Notes under the pieces: generated by a model
What the model was told of the DNA's origin: nothing
Database searches by the model: none
Seen by the model: the letters and a program-made list of their open reading frames with translations, nothing else
Source: Paracoccaceae bacterium
Lineage (GTDB): Bacteria; Pseudomonadota; Alphaproteobacteria; Rhodobacterales; Rhodobacteraceae
Length of the DNA: 64,000 bases
Direction of reading: 5' to 3'
NCBI GenBank assembly: GCA_007692585.1
Contig: REBU01000075.1
Coordinates: forward strand, 30,448 to 94,447
Shown here: positions 17,020 through 25,590 of the stretch, piece after piece
How the letters are laid out: each line of letters opens with the position of its first letter
Numbering within the stretch: the first letter of the stretch is position 1
Position numbers and translations under genes: made by a program

Positions 17020-18498
17020 TCACACGCTCAGACAGATGTATTTCATTTCCAGATAATCATCCGTGCCATGCCGGCTGCCTTCGCGCCCCAGCCCCGATTG
17101 CTTGACGCCGCCGAAGGGGGCGATCTCGGTCGAGATCAGGCCGGTATTGACGCCCACAAGCCCGTATTCCAGCGCTTCCTGCACGCGGGTGATGCGGCCG
17201 ATATCGCGGGCGTAGAAATAGCAGGCCAGCCCGAAGATCGTGTCATTGGCCTGCGCGATGGCTTCTGCCTCCGTGTCAAACCGGAACAGCGGCGCGAGCG
17301 GGCCGAAGGTTTCCTCCTGCGCGACTTTCATCGCGGGCGTCACCCCGGTCATCACGGTCGGCTCGAAATATTGCCCGCCATTGCCATGTCTGCGCCCGCC
17401 GGTCAGGATCTTGCCGCCCTTCGCCAGCACATCGGCGATGTGATCTTCGACCTTTTCCACGGCAGCTTCATTGATCAACGGGCCAAGATCGCTGCCCTCC
17501 GCCAGTCCGTCGCCGACGCGCAGTTTCTCGACTGCGGCTTTCAGCTTTTCAGCGAAGGCATCATAGACGCCTGACTGCACATAAATGCGATTGGCACAGA
17601 CGCAGGTCTGGCCGTTATTGCGATATTTCGAGATCATCGCGCCTGCCACGGCGGCGTCCAGATCCGCATCGTCGAACACGATGAACGGCGCGTTGCCGCC
17701 CAGTTCCATCGAGCATTTCATGACCTGATCGGCGGCCTGACGCAGCAGGATGCGTCCGACTTCCGTGCTGCCAGTGAAGGATAATTTGCGCACGGCGGGG
17801 TTTTCGCAGAATTCCTTGCCGATCTCGGAAGATCGCGAGGATGGGACGACCGAAAGCACGCCCTTGGGGATCCCGGCGCGCTCGGCCAGCACGGCCATGG
17901 CCAGCGCCGAAAGCGGCGTTTCCGCCGCCGGGCGCGCGACAAAGCCGCAGCCCACAGCCAGCGCAGGTGCGACCTTGCGCGCGATCATTGCATTGGGGAA
18001 GTTCCAGGGCGTGATCGAGGCCGCAACCCCGATCGGCTGGCGAATGACGCTCAGGCGCTTGTCGGGCTGGTGGCCGGGGATGATCTCGCCATAGATGCGC
18101 TTGGCTTCTTCGGCGAACCATTCGATGAAACTCGCCCCATAGGCCACTTCGCCGCGCGCTTCGGCCAGCGGTTTGCCCATTTCGGCGGTCAGGATCAGCG
18201 CGAGGTCTTCCTGATTTTCCATCATCAGCTCATACCACTTGCGCAATACGCCGGCGCGCTCCTTGCCTGTGCGCGCGGCCCAGTCGTGACGGGCGCCATC
18301 CGCTCGGGCAATCGCGCGGGCCACTTCCGCGCGGCCCAGATCGGCCACCTGCGCGATGACATCACCGCGCGCGGGGTTGATCACATCGAATGTCTTGCCA
18401 TCGTCACCGGCGATCCAGTCGCCCGCGACATAGGCGCGGGTTTCCAGAAGCGCAGGGTCGGACAAGCGCGATTTCAGGTCAGTGGGTTGGTCAAGCAT
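17020..18498 (-). CDS. NAD(P)-dependent aldehyde dehydrogenase, succinate-semialdehyde dehydrogenase-like
   Basis: 492 residues of the ALDH superfamily, close to GabD in length and motif. Visible elements: TPWNFPNAMIARKVAPAL, FTGSTEVGR (cofactor binding), ELGGNAPFIVFDDADLD (general base E), NNGQTCVCANR (nucleophile Cys) and the C-terminal LGREGSRHGTDDYLEMKYI. The ATG at 18498 matches the family length; the frame continues 11 codons upstream. In this operon it could oxidise the aldehyde released by the aldolase (glycolaldehyde or lactaldehyde), or a ketoglutarate semialdehyde. The true substrate is not decided by sequence. Confidence 0.88.
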   Translation of the reverse strand: MLDQPTDLKSRLSDPALLETRAYVAGDWIAGDDGKTFDVINPARGDVIAQVADLGRAEVARAIARADGARHDWAARTGKERAGVLRKWYELMMENQEDLALILTAEMGKPLAEARGEVAYGASFIEWFAEEAKRIYGEIIPGHQPDKRLSVIRQPIGVAASITPWNFPNAMIARKVAPALAVGCGFVARPAAETPLSALAMAVLAERAGIPKGVLSVVPSSRSSEIGKEFCENPAVRKLSFTGSTEVGRILLRQAADQVMKCSMELGGNAPFIVFDDADLDAAVAGAMISKYRNNGQTCVCANRIYVQSGVYDAFAEKLKAAVEKLRVGDGLAEGSDLGPLINEAAVEKVEDHIADVLAKGGKILTGGRRHGNGGQYFEPTVMTGVTPAMKVAQEETFGPLAPLFRFDTEAEAIAQANDTIFGLACYFYARDIGRITRVQEALEYGLVGVNTGLISTEIAPFGGVKQSGLGREGSRHGTDDYLEMKYICLSV

Positions 18499-18527
18499 GT
18501 TTCGGTCCTGTCTGGCAGTGGGGGCGG

Positions 18528-19451
18528 TCACTTCTGCAAATGACGGGCGACATTTTCCACGGTGATCCAGCTGATCCGCGTGTTCGATTCAACGGTGACA
18601 CCTGCGATATGCGGCGTGGCGATCAGCCCCGGCACACCTTCGAGAACGCTGCCCCCCGGCAGCGGTTCCGCGTCGAACACATCGAGCGCGGCACCGGCCA
18701 GATGACCAGAGCTCAGCGCCTCGGCCAATGCGGCCTCATCGATGATCCCGCCGCGCGCGGTGTTGATCAGCACCGCGCCTTTTTTCATGCGCGACAATCG
18801 CGCGGTATCGAGCAGATTGCGCGTCTCAGCCGTCAGCGGCACATGCAGGCTGACGGCATCGGCGGCGGCGAGCAGATCGTCGAGCGTCTCGCAGCGCTCG
18901 ACGCCAGCCCATGCCGCATCATCTGTGGGCAGGAAAGGGTCATGCGCCATGATCGCCATGCCCAGCGCCTGCGCGCGCATCGCCACCGCCTGCGCGATGG
19001 CCCCAAAACCGACAAGCCCCAGCGTGGCCCCCGAAACCTCCAGCCCCATCATGCGCTGGCGCGGCCATGTGCCCGCCAGCACCGCCTCGGTGCCCAGCCA
19101 CGCGCCGCGGCGCAGCATCAGGACGGCGGTGATGACATATTCCGCGACCGAGACCGTGTTGCCGCCCGTCGCCGGAAAGACGGCAACATCGCGCGCCTTG
19201 CAGGCATCGAGGTCGATATTGTCGAGCCCCACGCCCAGCCGCCCGACCGCGCGCAGCTCCGGGCAAGCCGTGATCAGCGCCTCGGTCACCTGCGTGCGGT
19301 TGCGCACGATCAGCCCGCGCGCGCCTGCGCAGGCGTCGTGCAGGCGGGCGGCATCCTCGACCAGTGTCGGGTCATAGGTGACGTTGAAATCGCGGCGCAG
19401 CCAGTCAACGGCGGGCGCGTCCATGAATTCGGAAATCACGATATCGCTCAT
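18528..19451 (-). CDS. D-isomer-specific 2-hydroxyacid dehydrogenase
   Basis: 307 residues, NAD-dependent, SerA/hydroxypyruvate reductase-like. The Rossmann motif GLVGFGAIAQAVA sits near residues 145-157. The catalytic Arg is in INTARGGIIDE, Glu in DVFDAEPLP and His in ATPHIAG. The ATG at 19451 is preceded by AAAGGGA. Transcribed 11 nt after the Gfo/Idh/MocA gene and 29 nt before the aldehyde dehydrogenase. Probably handles a 2-hydroxy or 2-keto acid generated in the sugar-acid pathway. Confidence 0.86.
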   Translation of the reverse strand: MSDIVISEFMDAPAVDWLRRDFNVTYDPTLVEDAARLHDACAGARGLIVRNRTQVTEALITACPELRAVGRLGVGLDNIDLDACKARDVAVFPATGGNTVSVAEYVITAVLMLRRGAWLGTEAVLAGTWPRQRMMGLEVSGATLGLVGFGAIAQAVAMRAQALGMAIMAHDPFLPTDDAAWAGVERCETLDDLLAAADAVSLHVPLTAETRNLLDTARLSRMKKGAVLINTARGGIIDEAALAEALSSGHLAGAALDVFDAEPLPGGSVLEGVPGLIATPHIAGVTVESNTRISWITVENVARHLQK

Positions 19452-19462
19452 CTCTATCCCTT

Positions 19463-20584
19463 TCATGCAGCGGAAACGGCAGGTGTGCCGAAATCGCGCA
19501 GATCAATCACCTGATGGGTGCGGATCGACTGTTCGGCCGCCTCGCCAACCAGAACGGACCAATAGCCATCCGCGAGGCTGACCTCTGGCTGGCCATGCCC
19601 TGTGCGGATCAGATCCAGAAACCGCGTATGCTGGAAATAGGTCGAGCCATGGTGATCGCCCGCGCCCAGGATCTGCGCATCCACCTCGACCACCTCGCGC
19701 GTTTCGCGTTTCAAGGCGCGGTCGGAGATGACAAATTCCGAATGGCGCTCCTGCCCGTCCGGCGCAAAGCGCGCGGGGCCGGGCACACAGGCATCGAGCC
19801 GCGCCTTGTCGCCTGTGACCGAGACGACTTCCTGCCAATGCGAGCCTTCGGCGAACATGCACAGCTCCAGCATGGCGCGCGTGCCACTTGCGAAATCGAC
19901 CGTCACGAAGCCATGATCCACGATGTCGGGCGCTCGCCCGTTATAGCGTTCGTCGCGGTGATTCACATCCGCGCCGCCCGACGCATAGACGCGGATCGGA
20001 TCCGAGCCCAGCAGCAGGCGCATCAGGTCGAAGAAATGACAGCATTTCTCGACCATCGTGCCACCGGTGCGCGCATTGAAGCGGTTCCAGTCGCCGACTT
20101 TTTCCAGAAACGGAAAGCGATGCTCGCGGATCGAGACCATGCGCGGAGTGCCTGCGCGCCCCTCAGCCAGGGCCGCGCGCAGCCGCTCGACCGGGGGCAT
20201 GTAGCGATATTCCATCGCCACCCAGACCGGGGCGCGCCGCCCGTCCGCCGCCTGCATCAGCGCGCGGCACTCGGCCGAGGTCGTGGCCAGCGGCTTTTCG
20301 CACAGGATCGGTTTGTCCGTGGCCAGGAGATCGCGCATCAGCCCGGCATGCAGGTCATTGGGCGCGGCCAGCACATAGGCGTCGCAGAGATCCGCGGCCA
20401 GCAAGCCGCGATGATCGCTGAACGCTTGCGTCCCTTGCCCTGCCAAAGCCTGCGCCTGACGGCGCATCCCTTCATCCGGGTCACAGACTGCCATGACGCG
20501 CGCGCCATCCAGCAGCGCGATGTTGCGCATATGCTCCTGCCCCATCATGCCGGAGCCGATGATACCGTAACGGATGGGTTCCAT
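19463..20584 (-). CDS. Gfo/Idh/MocA-family oxidoreductase
   Basis: 373 residues. N-terminal NAD(P)-binding fold with GIIGSGMMGQEH (residues 8-19), the family's CEKPLA lysine motif near residue 95, and a C-terminal domain with VEKCCHFFDLM containing the usual catalytic histidine region. These enzymes oxidise or reduce sugars and inositols at ring carbons. It is embedded between the SDR and hydroxyacid dehydrogenase genes, so it is part of the same aldose-oxidation operon. Which redox step it performs beside the SDR is unclear. Confidence 0.86.
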   Translation of the reverse strand: MEPIRYGIIGSGMMGQEHMRNIALLDGARVMAVCDPDEGMRRQAQALAGQGTQAFSDHRGLLAADLCDAYVLAAPNDLHAGLMRDLLATDKPILCEKPLATTSAECRALMQAADGRRAPVWVAMEYRYMPPVERLRAALAEGRAGTPRMVSIREHRFPFLEKVGDWNRFNARTGGTMVEKCCHFFDLMRLLLGSDPIRVYASGGADVNHRDERYNGRAPDIVDHGFVTVDFASGTRAMLELCMFAEGSHWQEVVSVTGDKARLDACVPGPARFAPDGQERHSEFVISDRALKRETREVVEVDAQILGAGDHHGSTYFQHTRFLDLIRTGHGQPEVSLADGYWSVLVGEAAEQSIRTHQVIDLRDFGTPAVSAA

Positions 20585-20611
20585 CCTGATCGCTTCCTTT
20601 CCTTCGCCGGG

Positions 20612-21367
20612 TCAGTTCAGGGTCAACCCGGCATCGACTATGAAATCCTGCCCGGTACAGCCCTTGCTTGCATCGGAGGCGAGAAACAGCACCATGGGCG
20701 TGACATGTTCGGGTTCCAGCCGGAATTTCAGCGCCTGCAGCGCCAGAAATTCGGCATTCTTTTCGGGCGTCAGCCAGAGTTTCGCCTGACGCTCGGTCAG
20801 GATCGCGCCGGGCACGACCGAATTGACGCGAATGCCCTGCGGCCCCAGTTCCTGCGCAAGCGTGCGCGTCAGACCATGGATTGCGGCCTTGGCCGTGGTG
20901 TAGCCCAGCATGCCGGGCCGGCCGCGCATCCAGCTGATCGAGCCCATATTGATAATGCTCCCGCCCCCGGCCCGCGCCATGCCCGGCAGCACGGCCTGCG
21001 CGGCAAAGACATGATGCGACAGGTTTGTGGCCATGCAGTCGCGCCAATAGTCCGGCGTCAGATCCGCGAAATCATGGCGATCATCGCGCGCGGCATTGTT
21101 CACCAGCACCGTGAACGGCCCTGTCACCTGCGCCAATTCCGCAATGACCTGTGGCAGCGCGTCCAGATCGCGCAAATCCGCGCGGCGGAACGCGGCACCC
21201 GTCTCGGCGGCGAGCGCTGCGCCAGCCTCGGCGTCGAGATCGAGCACGCCCACCTGCGCACCCTGCGCCCGCATCGCGCGCACGACATCCGCGCCCAGCC
21301 CCGTTGCCCCGCCAGTGACCAGCACCGCAGCGCGCGCGAGCGAGGGGTAATGTGCGACCTCTGCCAT
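20612..21367 (-). CDS. Short-chain dehydrogenase, probable sugar 1-dehydrogenase
   Basis: 251 residues of the classical SDR family. Cofactor motif TGGATGLG at 18-25, NNAA near 89-92, and catalytic S142/S144, Y155 and K159 (YTTAK). The aspartate after strand 2 (LDLD) favours NAD. Related SDRs oxidise L-arabinose, D-xylose, L-fucose or D-galactose to the lactone, which the SMP-30-type lactonase encoded 3 nt upstream would open. The substrate is inferred from operon context. Confidence 0.85.
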   Translation of the reverse strand: MAEVAHYPSLARAAVLVTGGATGLGADVVRAMRAQGAQVGVLDLDAEAGAALAAETGAAFRRADLRDLDALPQVIAELAQVTGPFTVLVNNAARDDRHDFADLTPDYWRDCMATNLSHHVFAAQAVLPGMARAGGGSIINMGSISWMRGRPGMLGYTTAKAAIHGLTRTLAQELGPQGIRVNSVVPGAILTERQAKLWLTPEKNAEFLALQALKFRLEPEHVTPMVLFLASDASKGCTGQDFIVDAGLTLN

Positions 21368-21370
21368 CCG

Positions 21371-22237
21371 CTACCCTCCGAACCTTGGCTCGGGCAGGCC
21401 CGGCACATCGACGCGCATCGCGAACAGATTGCCCGAGGCAGGCCAGTCCGCCAATTCCTCCGCCGGGCGGCCATGGCGCGCCGAGGTGACATAGAGCGTG
21501 CGCAGATCTGATCCGCCAAAGGCGCACATGGTCGGGCAGCGCGCAGGCACCGGGACTTCCGCAACGATTTCGCCCGCGGGCGAGATGCGCACCACGCGCC
21601 CGCCCTCATAGAGTGCCGACCAGTAGAAACCGTCCGCATCGACTGCCGCACCATCAGGGCGACCATGGCCGAGAGGAAACTGATGAAACACCTCACGCGG
21701 GCCGGGGGTGCCACCTGCGTCCAGCGGGTAGCGATAGATCACATGGGCGGGCGTGTCGGAATGATACATCCACTTGCGATCCGGCGAGAAGGCCAGCCCG
21801 TTCGAGACTTTGATATCGTCTGCAACCCGCGTGCAGCTCAGATCAGCGTCGACGCGGCAGAGCATCGCATCAGGGCGGTCGCGCGGCTCATGAATCGTGC
21901 CTGCCCAAAAGCGGCCCCAAGGATCCGCGCGCCCGTCATTGAACCGGCTGATCGTCGTGTCGCGCTGTGGGGCGGCGATCAGCTTTTCCTTGCGGCCCCG
22001 ATCGTCGAGCAGCCACAGCCCCGATCGCAGCCCCGCGATAAATCCGCCGCCCGCGCGAAGCGCGATGCAGCCGACATTTTCATCCATCGGCAGCGTGGTG
22101 TTCGCGCCTGTCGCGGGATCGAAGCAATGGATCGCAGGCGCCTCGATATCGAGCCACCACAGGCGCTGCGATTGCCCGCACCAGAGCGGGCATTCACCGA
22201 GCGCGGCCTGCGCGGGATATGCCGTGTCAAAAGCCAT
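21371..22237 (-). CDS. SMP-30/gluconolactonase-family sugar lactonase
   Basis: 288-residue six-bladed beta-propeller lactonase. The divalent-metal ligands are recognisable: E in ALGECPLW, N in KVSNGLAFSPD, and D in PDGAAVDADG. FNDGRADPWGRFWAGT is a family signature. The ATG at 22237 sits 1 nt after the aldolase stop; a GTG five codons upstream overlaps that gene and is less likely. It would hydrolyse the aldonolactone made by the neighbouring SDR to the aldonate used by the dehydratase. Confidence 0.87.
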   Translation of the reverse strand: MAFDTAYPAQAALGECPLWCGQSQRLWWLDIEAPAIHCFDPATGANTTLPMDENVGCIALRAGGGFIAGLRSGLWLLDDRGRKEKLIAAPQRDTTISRFNDGRADPWGRFWAGTIHEPRDRPDAMLCRVDADLSCTRVADDIKVSNGLAFSPDRKWMYHSDTPAHVIYRYPLDAGGTPGPREVFHQFPLGHGRPDGAAVDADGFYWSALYEGGRVVRISPAGEIVAEVPVPARCPTMCAFGGSDLRTLYVTSARHGRPAEELADWPASGNLFAMRVDVPGLPEPRFGG

Positions 22238-22238
22238 C

Positions 22239-23042
22239 TCAGTAAACGCCACCTGTTACTTCCGGCGCGCTTTGTCCGCGAATGTCGCGGATGGATGCCT
22301 TCGCCGCGCCCATCACCAAGCCCAGATCCGAGGCGATGGCGACATAGGAAAAGCCCATCTCGATATAGCTGCGCACGGTCGCGGCATCGGCCCCGACAAT
22401 CCCGCAGGCAACCCCGGCCTTGCGTGCGGCCTGCGCGGCATCACGCAGCGCGGCCTGCACATCCTTGTGGGCGATCTGGCCCAGAAGTCCCATGCCGCCC
22501 GACAGATCACCGGGTCCGATGAAGATCGCATCCACACCGTCAAGGGCTCCAATCTCGGGCATCAATGCCACGGCTTCAGGGGTCTCCAGTTGCAGGATCA
22601 CTGCGACGTGATCATTGGCGCGGGCCAGATAGTCCGGCACCATCCCGAAACGGCTGGCGCGGTGCATCGCGGCCACGCCGCGCGTGCCTTGCGGGGGATA
22701 GCGTGTGGCGGCGACGGCGGCGCGGGCTTCCTCCAGTGACTGGATGAAGGGGAACATGATCGAACGCGCGCCTGCATCCATCACCCGCTTGACCGTGACC
22801 GGGTCATTCCACGGCACGCGCAACACGACTTCGGCGGGCGTGCCCGACAGCGCTTGCAGGATCGCGGTTGCCTGCGCCAGATCGATCGGGGAGTGTTCCA
22901 TATCGACCAGAACCCAGTCATAGCCCGCATGGCCCATGGCCTCGGCGATGATGGGGCTGGCGGACATGATCCATGTGCCCAGCGCAGGGGTGCCCTCGCG
23001 CGCGGCCATCCAGCCCTTGAAACGATTGGCGTCACCCGTCAT
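22239..23042 (-). CDS. HpcH/HpaI-family class II aldolase (2-keto-3-deoxy acid aldolase)
   Basis: 267 residues, metal-dependent pyruvate aldolase fold as in HpaI, GarL and RhmA. H50 in DMEHSPID is the catalytic His. The metal ligands are E in LQLETPEA and D in GPGDLSGG; the Arg motif is RVPWND. It should cleave the 2-keto-3-deoxy sugar acid from the dehydratase into pyruvate and a short aldehyde. It starts 12 nt after the dehydratase stop. Confidence 0.87.
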   Translation of the reverse strand: MTGDANRFKGWMAAREGTPALGTWIMSASPIIAEAMGHAGYDWVLVDMEHSPIDLAQATAILQALSGTPAEVVLRVPWNDPVTVKRVMDAGARSIMFPFIQSLEEARAAVAATRYPPQGTRGVAAMHRASRFGMVPDYLARANDHVAVILQLETPEAVALMPEIGALDGVDAIFIGPGDLSGGMGLLGQIAHKDVQAALRDAAQAARKAGVACGIVGADAATVRSYIEMGFSYVAIASDLGLVMGAAKASIRDIRGQSAPEVTGGVY

Positions 23043-23054
23043 CTTGCGGTCCTT

Positions 23055-24776
23055 TCAGAAGATTTCCGGCTCAGGCTCATCCGGCCCGCCTTGTAGAATT
23101 TCGAAATCGCAGCCCTTGTCGGCCTGTGTGACATGTTCGCAGAAAAGCGCCGTATAGCCGCGCGTGCTGCGTGGGGCAGGGGGCGTCCAGGCGGCGCGGC
23201 GGGCGGCCAGTTCAGCCTCTGACACCAATAGTTCCAGCCGTTTTGCACCGACATCCAGCACGATCTCATCGCCGTCGCGCACCAGCGCCAGCGGCCCGCC
23301 CACCGCACTTTCCGGGGCTACATGCAACACGCAGGTGCCGTAATGCGTGCCGCTCATGCGTGCATCAGAGATGCGCACCATATCGCGCACGCCCTGCGCC
23401 AGAAGGTGTTTCGGGATCGGCAGCGCGCCCCATTCCGGCATGCCCGGTGCGCCCTTGGGACCGGCATTGCGCAGCACCAGCACGGACGCTGCCGTGATGC
23501 CCAGCGCAGGGTCATCGATGCGCGCGACCAGATCGGCATGGGTGTCGAAGACCACCGCGCGACCGCGATGCTGCATCAGATGCGGGCTGGCGGCACTGGG
23601 TTTGATCACGGCCCCATCGGGCGCGAGATTGCCGCGCAGCACGGCCAGCGCTGCGGCTTGCGACACGGGCCGGTCAAGCGGGCGGATCACCTCATCGTCG
23701 TAGCACGCGGCCCTGTCCAGCGCATCGGCCAGCGTGCCGGTGACTGTGCGCGCGGACAGGTCCAGATGATCGCGCAGCCGCGCAAGCAGCGCGGGCAGGC
23801 CGCCTGCGAAATGGAAATCCTCCATCAGCCGGTCGCCCGCCGGGAAGATATTGACCAGCACCGGCACTTCGCCCGCCGCGCGGTCCAGATCAGCCAGACC
23901 GAAATCGATGCCTGCGCGCCGCGCCAGCGCCACCAGATGTACCGCGGCATTCGTGGACCCGCCCAGCGCCATGAACACCCGCGCACCATTCGCGAAAGAC
24001 GCGGGGCTGAGCACGTCGGACGGGCGCAGATTGTCCCAGACCATTTCGACAATGCGCGACCCGCAGGCCGAGGCCATGCGGCTATGGCCCGAGTCAGCCG
24101 CCGGGATCGAGGACGCGCCGGGCAGGCTGAGGCCCATCGCATCAACGATCGAGGTCATGGTCGAGGCCGTGCCCATCGTGTTGCAAGTGCCGAAGGACCG
24201 CGTCATGCGGCTTTCCAGATCAACCCAATCGGCGTCCGAGATCTCGCCCGAGCGCAGCTTGTCCCAATAGGCGCGGGTATGGGTGCCTGCACCCAGCGTC
24301 TTGCCCTTCCAGCGCCCGTTCAGCATCGGGCCTGCGGGGCAGAAGATCGCCGGGATATTCATCGAGATTGCGCCCATCAACAGCCCCGGCGTGGTCTTGT
24401 CACAGCCGCCCATCAGCACCGCGCCGTCGATGGGATGCGAGCGCAAGAGCTCCTCGCATTCCATCGCCAGAAAATTGCGGTAGAGCATGGTCGTGGGCTT
24501 GACCATCACCTCGCCCAGCGACAGCGCGGGCAGTTCCACCGGAAAGCCGCCTGCGGCCCAGACCGCGCGCTTCACGGCCTCGGCCCGGTCGCGCAGATGC
24601 GCATGGCAAGGGCTGAGATCCGACCATGTGTTGATGATCCCGATCACGGGCTTGCCCATGAATTCCTCGCGCCGCAGCCCCATCTGCTGCGTGCGCTGAC
24701 GATGCGCGAAACCGCGCATATCCTGCGAAGCATACCACCGCTGGCTGCGAAGATCTGCAAGGCTGCGTTTTGACAC
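23055..24776 (-). CDS. IlvD/Edd-family sugar-acid dehydratase (L-arabonate dehydratase-like)
   Basis: 573 residues. The [2Fe-2S] ligands C57 (SPCHAH), C125 (GGCDKTTPG) and C198 (GTCNTMGTAS) match the spacing of L-arabinonate/D-xylonate dehydratases. The chosen start is the GTG at 24776, because a perfect GGAGGGA ribosome-binding site (24781-24787) precedes it and the protein then starts MSKRSLADLRS like family members. It removes water from an aldonate to give the 2-keto-3-deoxy acid and is the first gene of the operon. L-arabonate, D-xylonate, L-fuconate and D-galactonate are all possible substrates. Confidence 0.88.
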   Translation of the reverse strand: MSKRSLADLRSQRWYASQDMRGFAHRQRTQQMGLRREEFMGKPVIGIINTWSDLSPCHAHLRDRAEAVKRAVWAAGGFPVELPALSLGEVMVKPTTMLYRNFLAMECEELLRSHPIDGAVLMGGCDKTTPGLLMGAISMNIPAIFCPAGPMLNGRWKGKTLGAGTHTRAYWDKLRSGEISDADWVDLESRMTRSFGTCNTMGTASTMTSIVDAMGLSLPGASSIPAADSGHSRMASACGSRIVEMVWDNLRPSDVLSPASFANGARVFMALGGSTNAAVHLVALARRAGIDFGLADLDRAAGEVPVLVNIFPAGDRLMEDFHFAGGLPALLARLRDHLDLSARTVTGTLADALDRAACYDDEVIRPLDRPVSQAAALAVLRGNLAPDGAVIKPSAASPHLMQHRGRAVVFDTHADLVARIDDPALGITAASVLVLRNAGPKGAPGMPEWGALPIPKHLLAQGVRDMVRISDARMSGTHYGTCVLHVAPESAVGGPLALVRDGDEIVLDVGAKRLELLVSEAELAARRAAWTPPAPRSTRGYTALFCEHVTQADKGCDFEILQGGPDEPEPEIF

Positions 24777-24917
24777 GACTCCCTCCCGATTTGGCATGCA
24801 TGCGCCTGCCAGAACCCGTCCGCGACACTGTGTCAGCATTTTAAGATCGCTGCAAGATGAGAAATTTTGAGCATCTTTATTTTAGCGGCATGAGGGAGGG
24901 GCTTATCGTATAGCAAT

Positions 24918-24980
24918 GTTTTAAAACGATTATATTTAATATTAACGAGATTGACAGGTCGTATCGTGACATGCTAGCTT
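24918..24980 (+). promoter_or_regulatory. Promoter/operator region between dehydratase operon and TRAP operon
   Basis: A perfect 10-bp palindrome GTTTTAAAAC (24918-24927) and TAATATTA (24938-24945) lie in an AT-rich block just upstream of TTGACA (24951-24956) and TAGCTT (24975-24980, 18-nt spacer). The palindromes are candidate sites for the LacI regulator encoded at the end of the TRAP operon. Confidence 0.4.
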
Positions 24981-25040
24981 ATTTCGTAGCGCTGCGATTT
25001 TTGGAGGAAAGACCGTTGCGCGATCAATGGGAGGGGCAGA

Positions 25041-25586
25041 ATGGACGCAGTTATCCGCGTGCTGGATGTCGTGAACAGATGGCTGACGCGCATCGCCGGA
25101 TATGCTGCAACAGCCCTGCTCTTCGGCATGCTCAGCATCGTCATCGTGCACGTCTTTTACCGCTATGTGCTGAATGACAGTTTCGGCTGGACCGAAGAGC
25201 TGTCGCGCACGATGATGGTCTGGATGGCGTTTCTCTATTTCCCGACCGCGCATCGCTACGGGATGAATGTCAGCCTCGATGTCTTTGTCGCTGCGATCCA
25301 GCATCACCCCATCATGCGCTATGTTGGGCTCATGATTGAACTGTCGGTCTTTGTGCTCTTGTGTGGGGCGATCTGGTATAGCTGGGGACTGGTGTCGCGG
25401 GCCTCATCAAGTTTCACGCTCTCGCTGCGCCTGCCGCTCGCCTATGTCTATGCAATCATGCCCATCGGCTTCGGTCTGGTGGCACTTGTCTCGTTTGAGC
25501 GTCTGCTGCGTCTGCTCGGCAATCTGGTGCATCCGGGCCGCTATCAGGTGAATGTTTTCGGATCCTCCACCGGCGCGGAGAGCTGA
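25041..25586 (+). CDS. TRAP transporter small permease (DctQ), second system
   Basis: 181-residue membrane protein with four hydrophobic segments (about 20-42, 58-76, 93-115 and 133-153) and the DctQ-type WTEELSRTMMVWMAFL stretch. A strong GGGAGGGG ribosome-binding site precedes the ATG. First gene of a DctQ-DctM-DctP operon divergent from the sugar-acid oxidation operon, so it probably serves uptake of that operon's sugar or sugar acid. Confidence 0.88.
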   Translation: MDAVIRVLDVVNRWLTRIAGYAATALLFGMLSIVIVHVFYRYVLNDSFGWTEELSRTMMVWMAFLYFPTAHRYGMNVSLDVFVAAIQHHPIMRYVGLMIELSVFVLLCGAIWYSWGLVSRASSSFTLSLRLPLAYVYAIMPIGFGLVALVSFERLLRLLGNLVHPGRYQVNVFGSSTGAES

Positions 25587-25590
25587 GGTC

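Noticed and set aside
17020..18498. Naming the aldehyde dehydrogenase gabD with a GABA role
   Set aside because: No GABA transaminase is nearby. It sits inside a sugar-acid operon, so only the family was stated.
19514..21511. A 665-codon open frame on the plus strand opposite the Gfo/Idh/MocA, SDR and lactonase genes
   Set aside because: It lies antisense to three well-conserved genes, has no domain I recognise and a composition typical of GC-rich antisense frames. The same applies to long antisense frames at 23322-24773 and 32732-34075.
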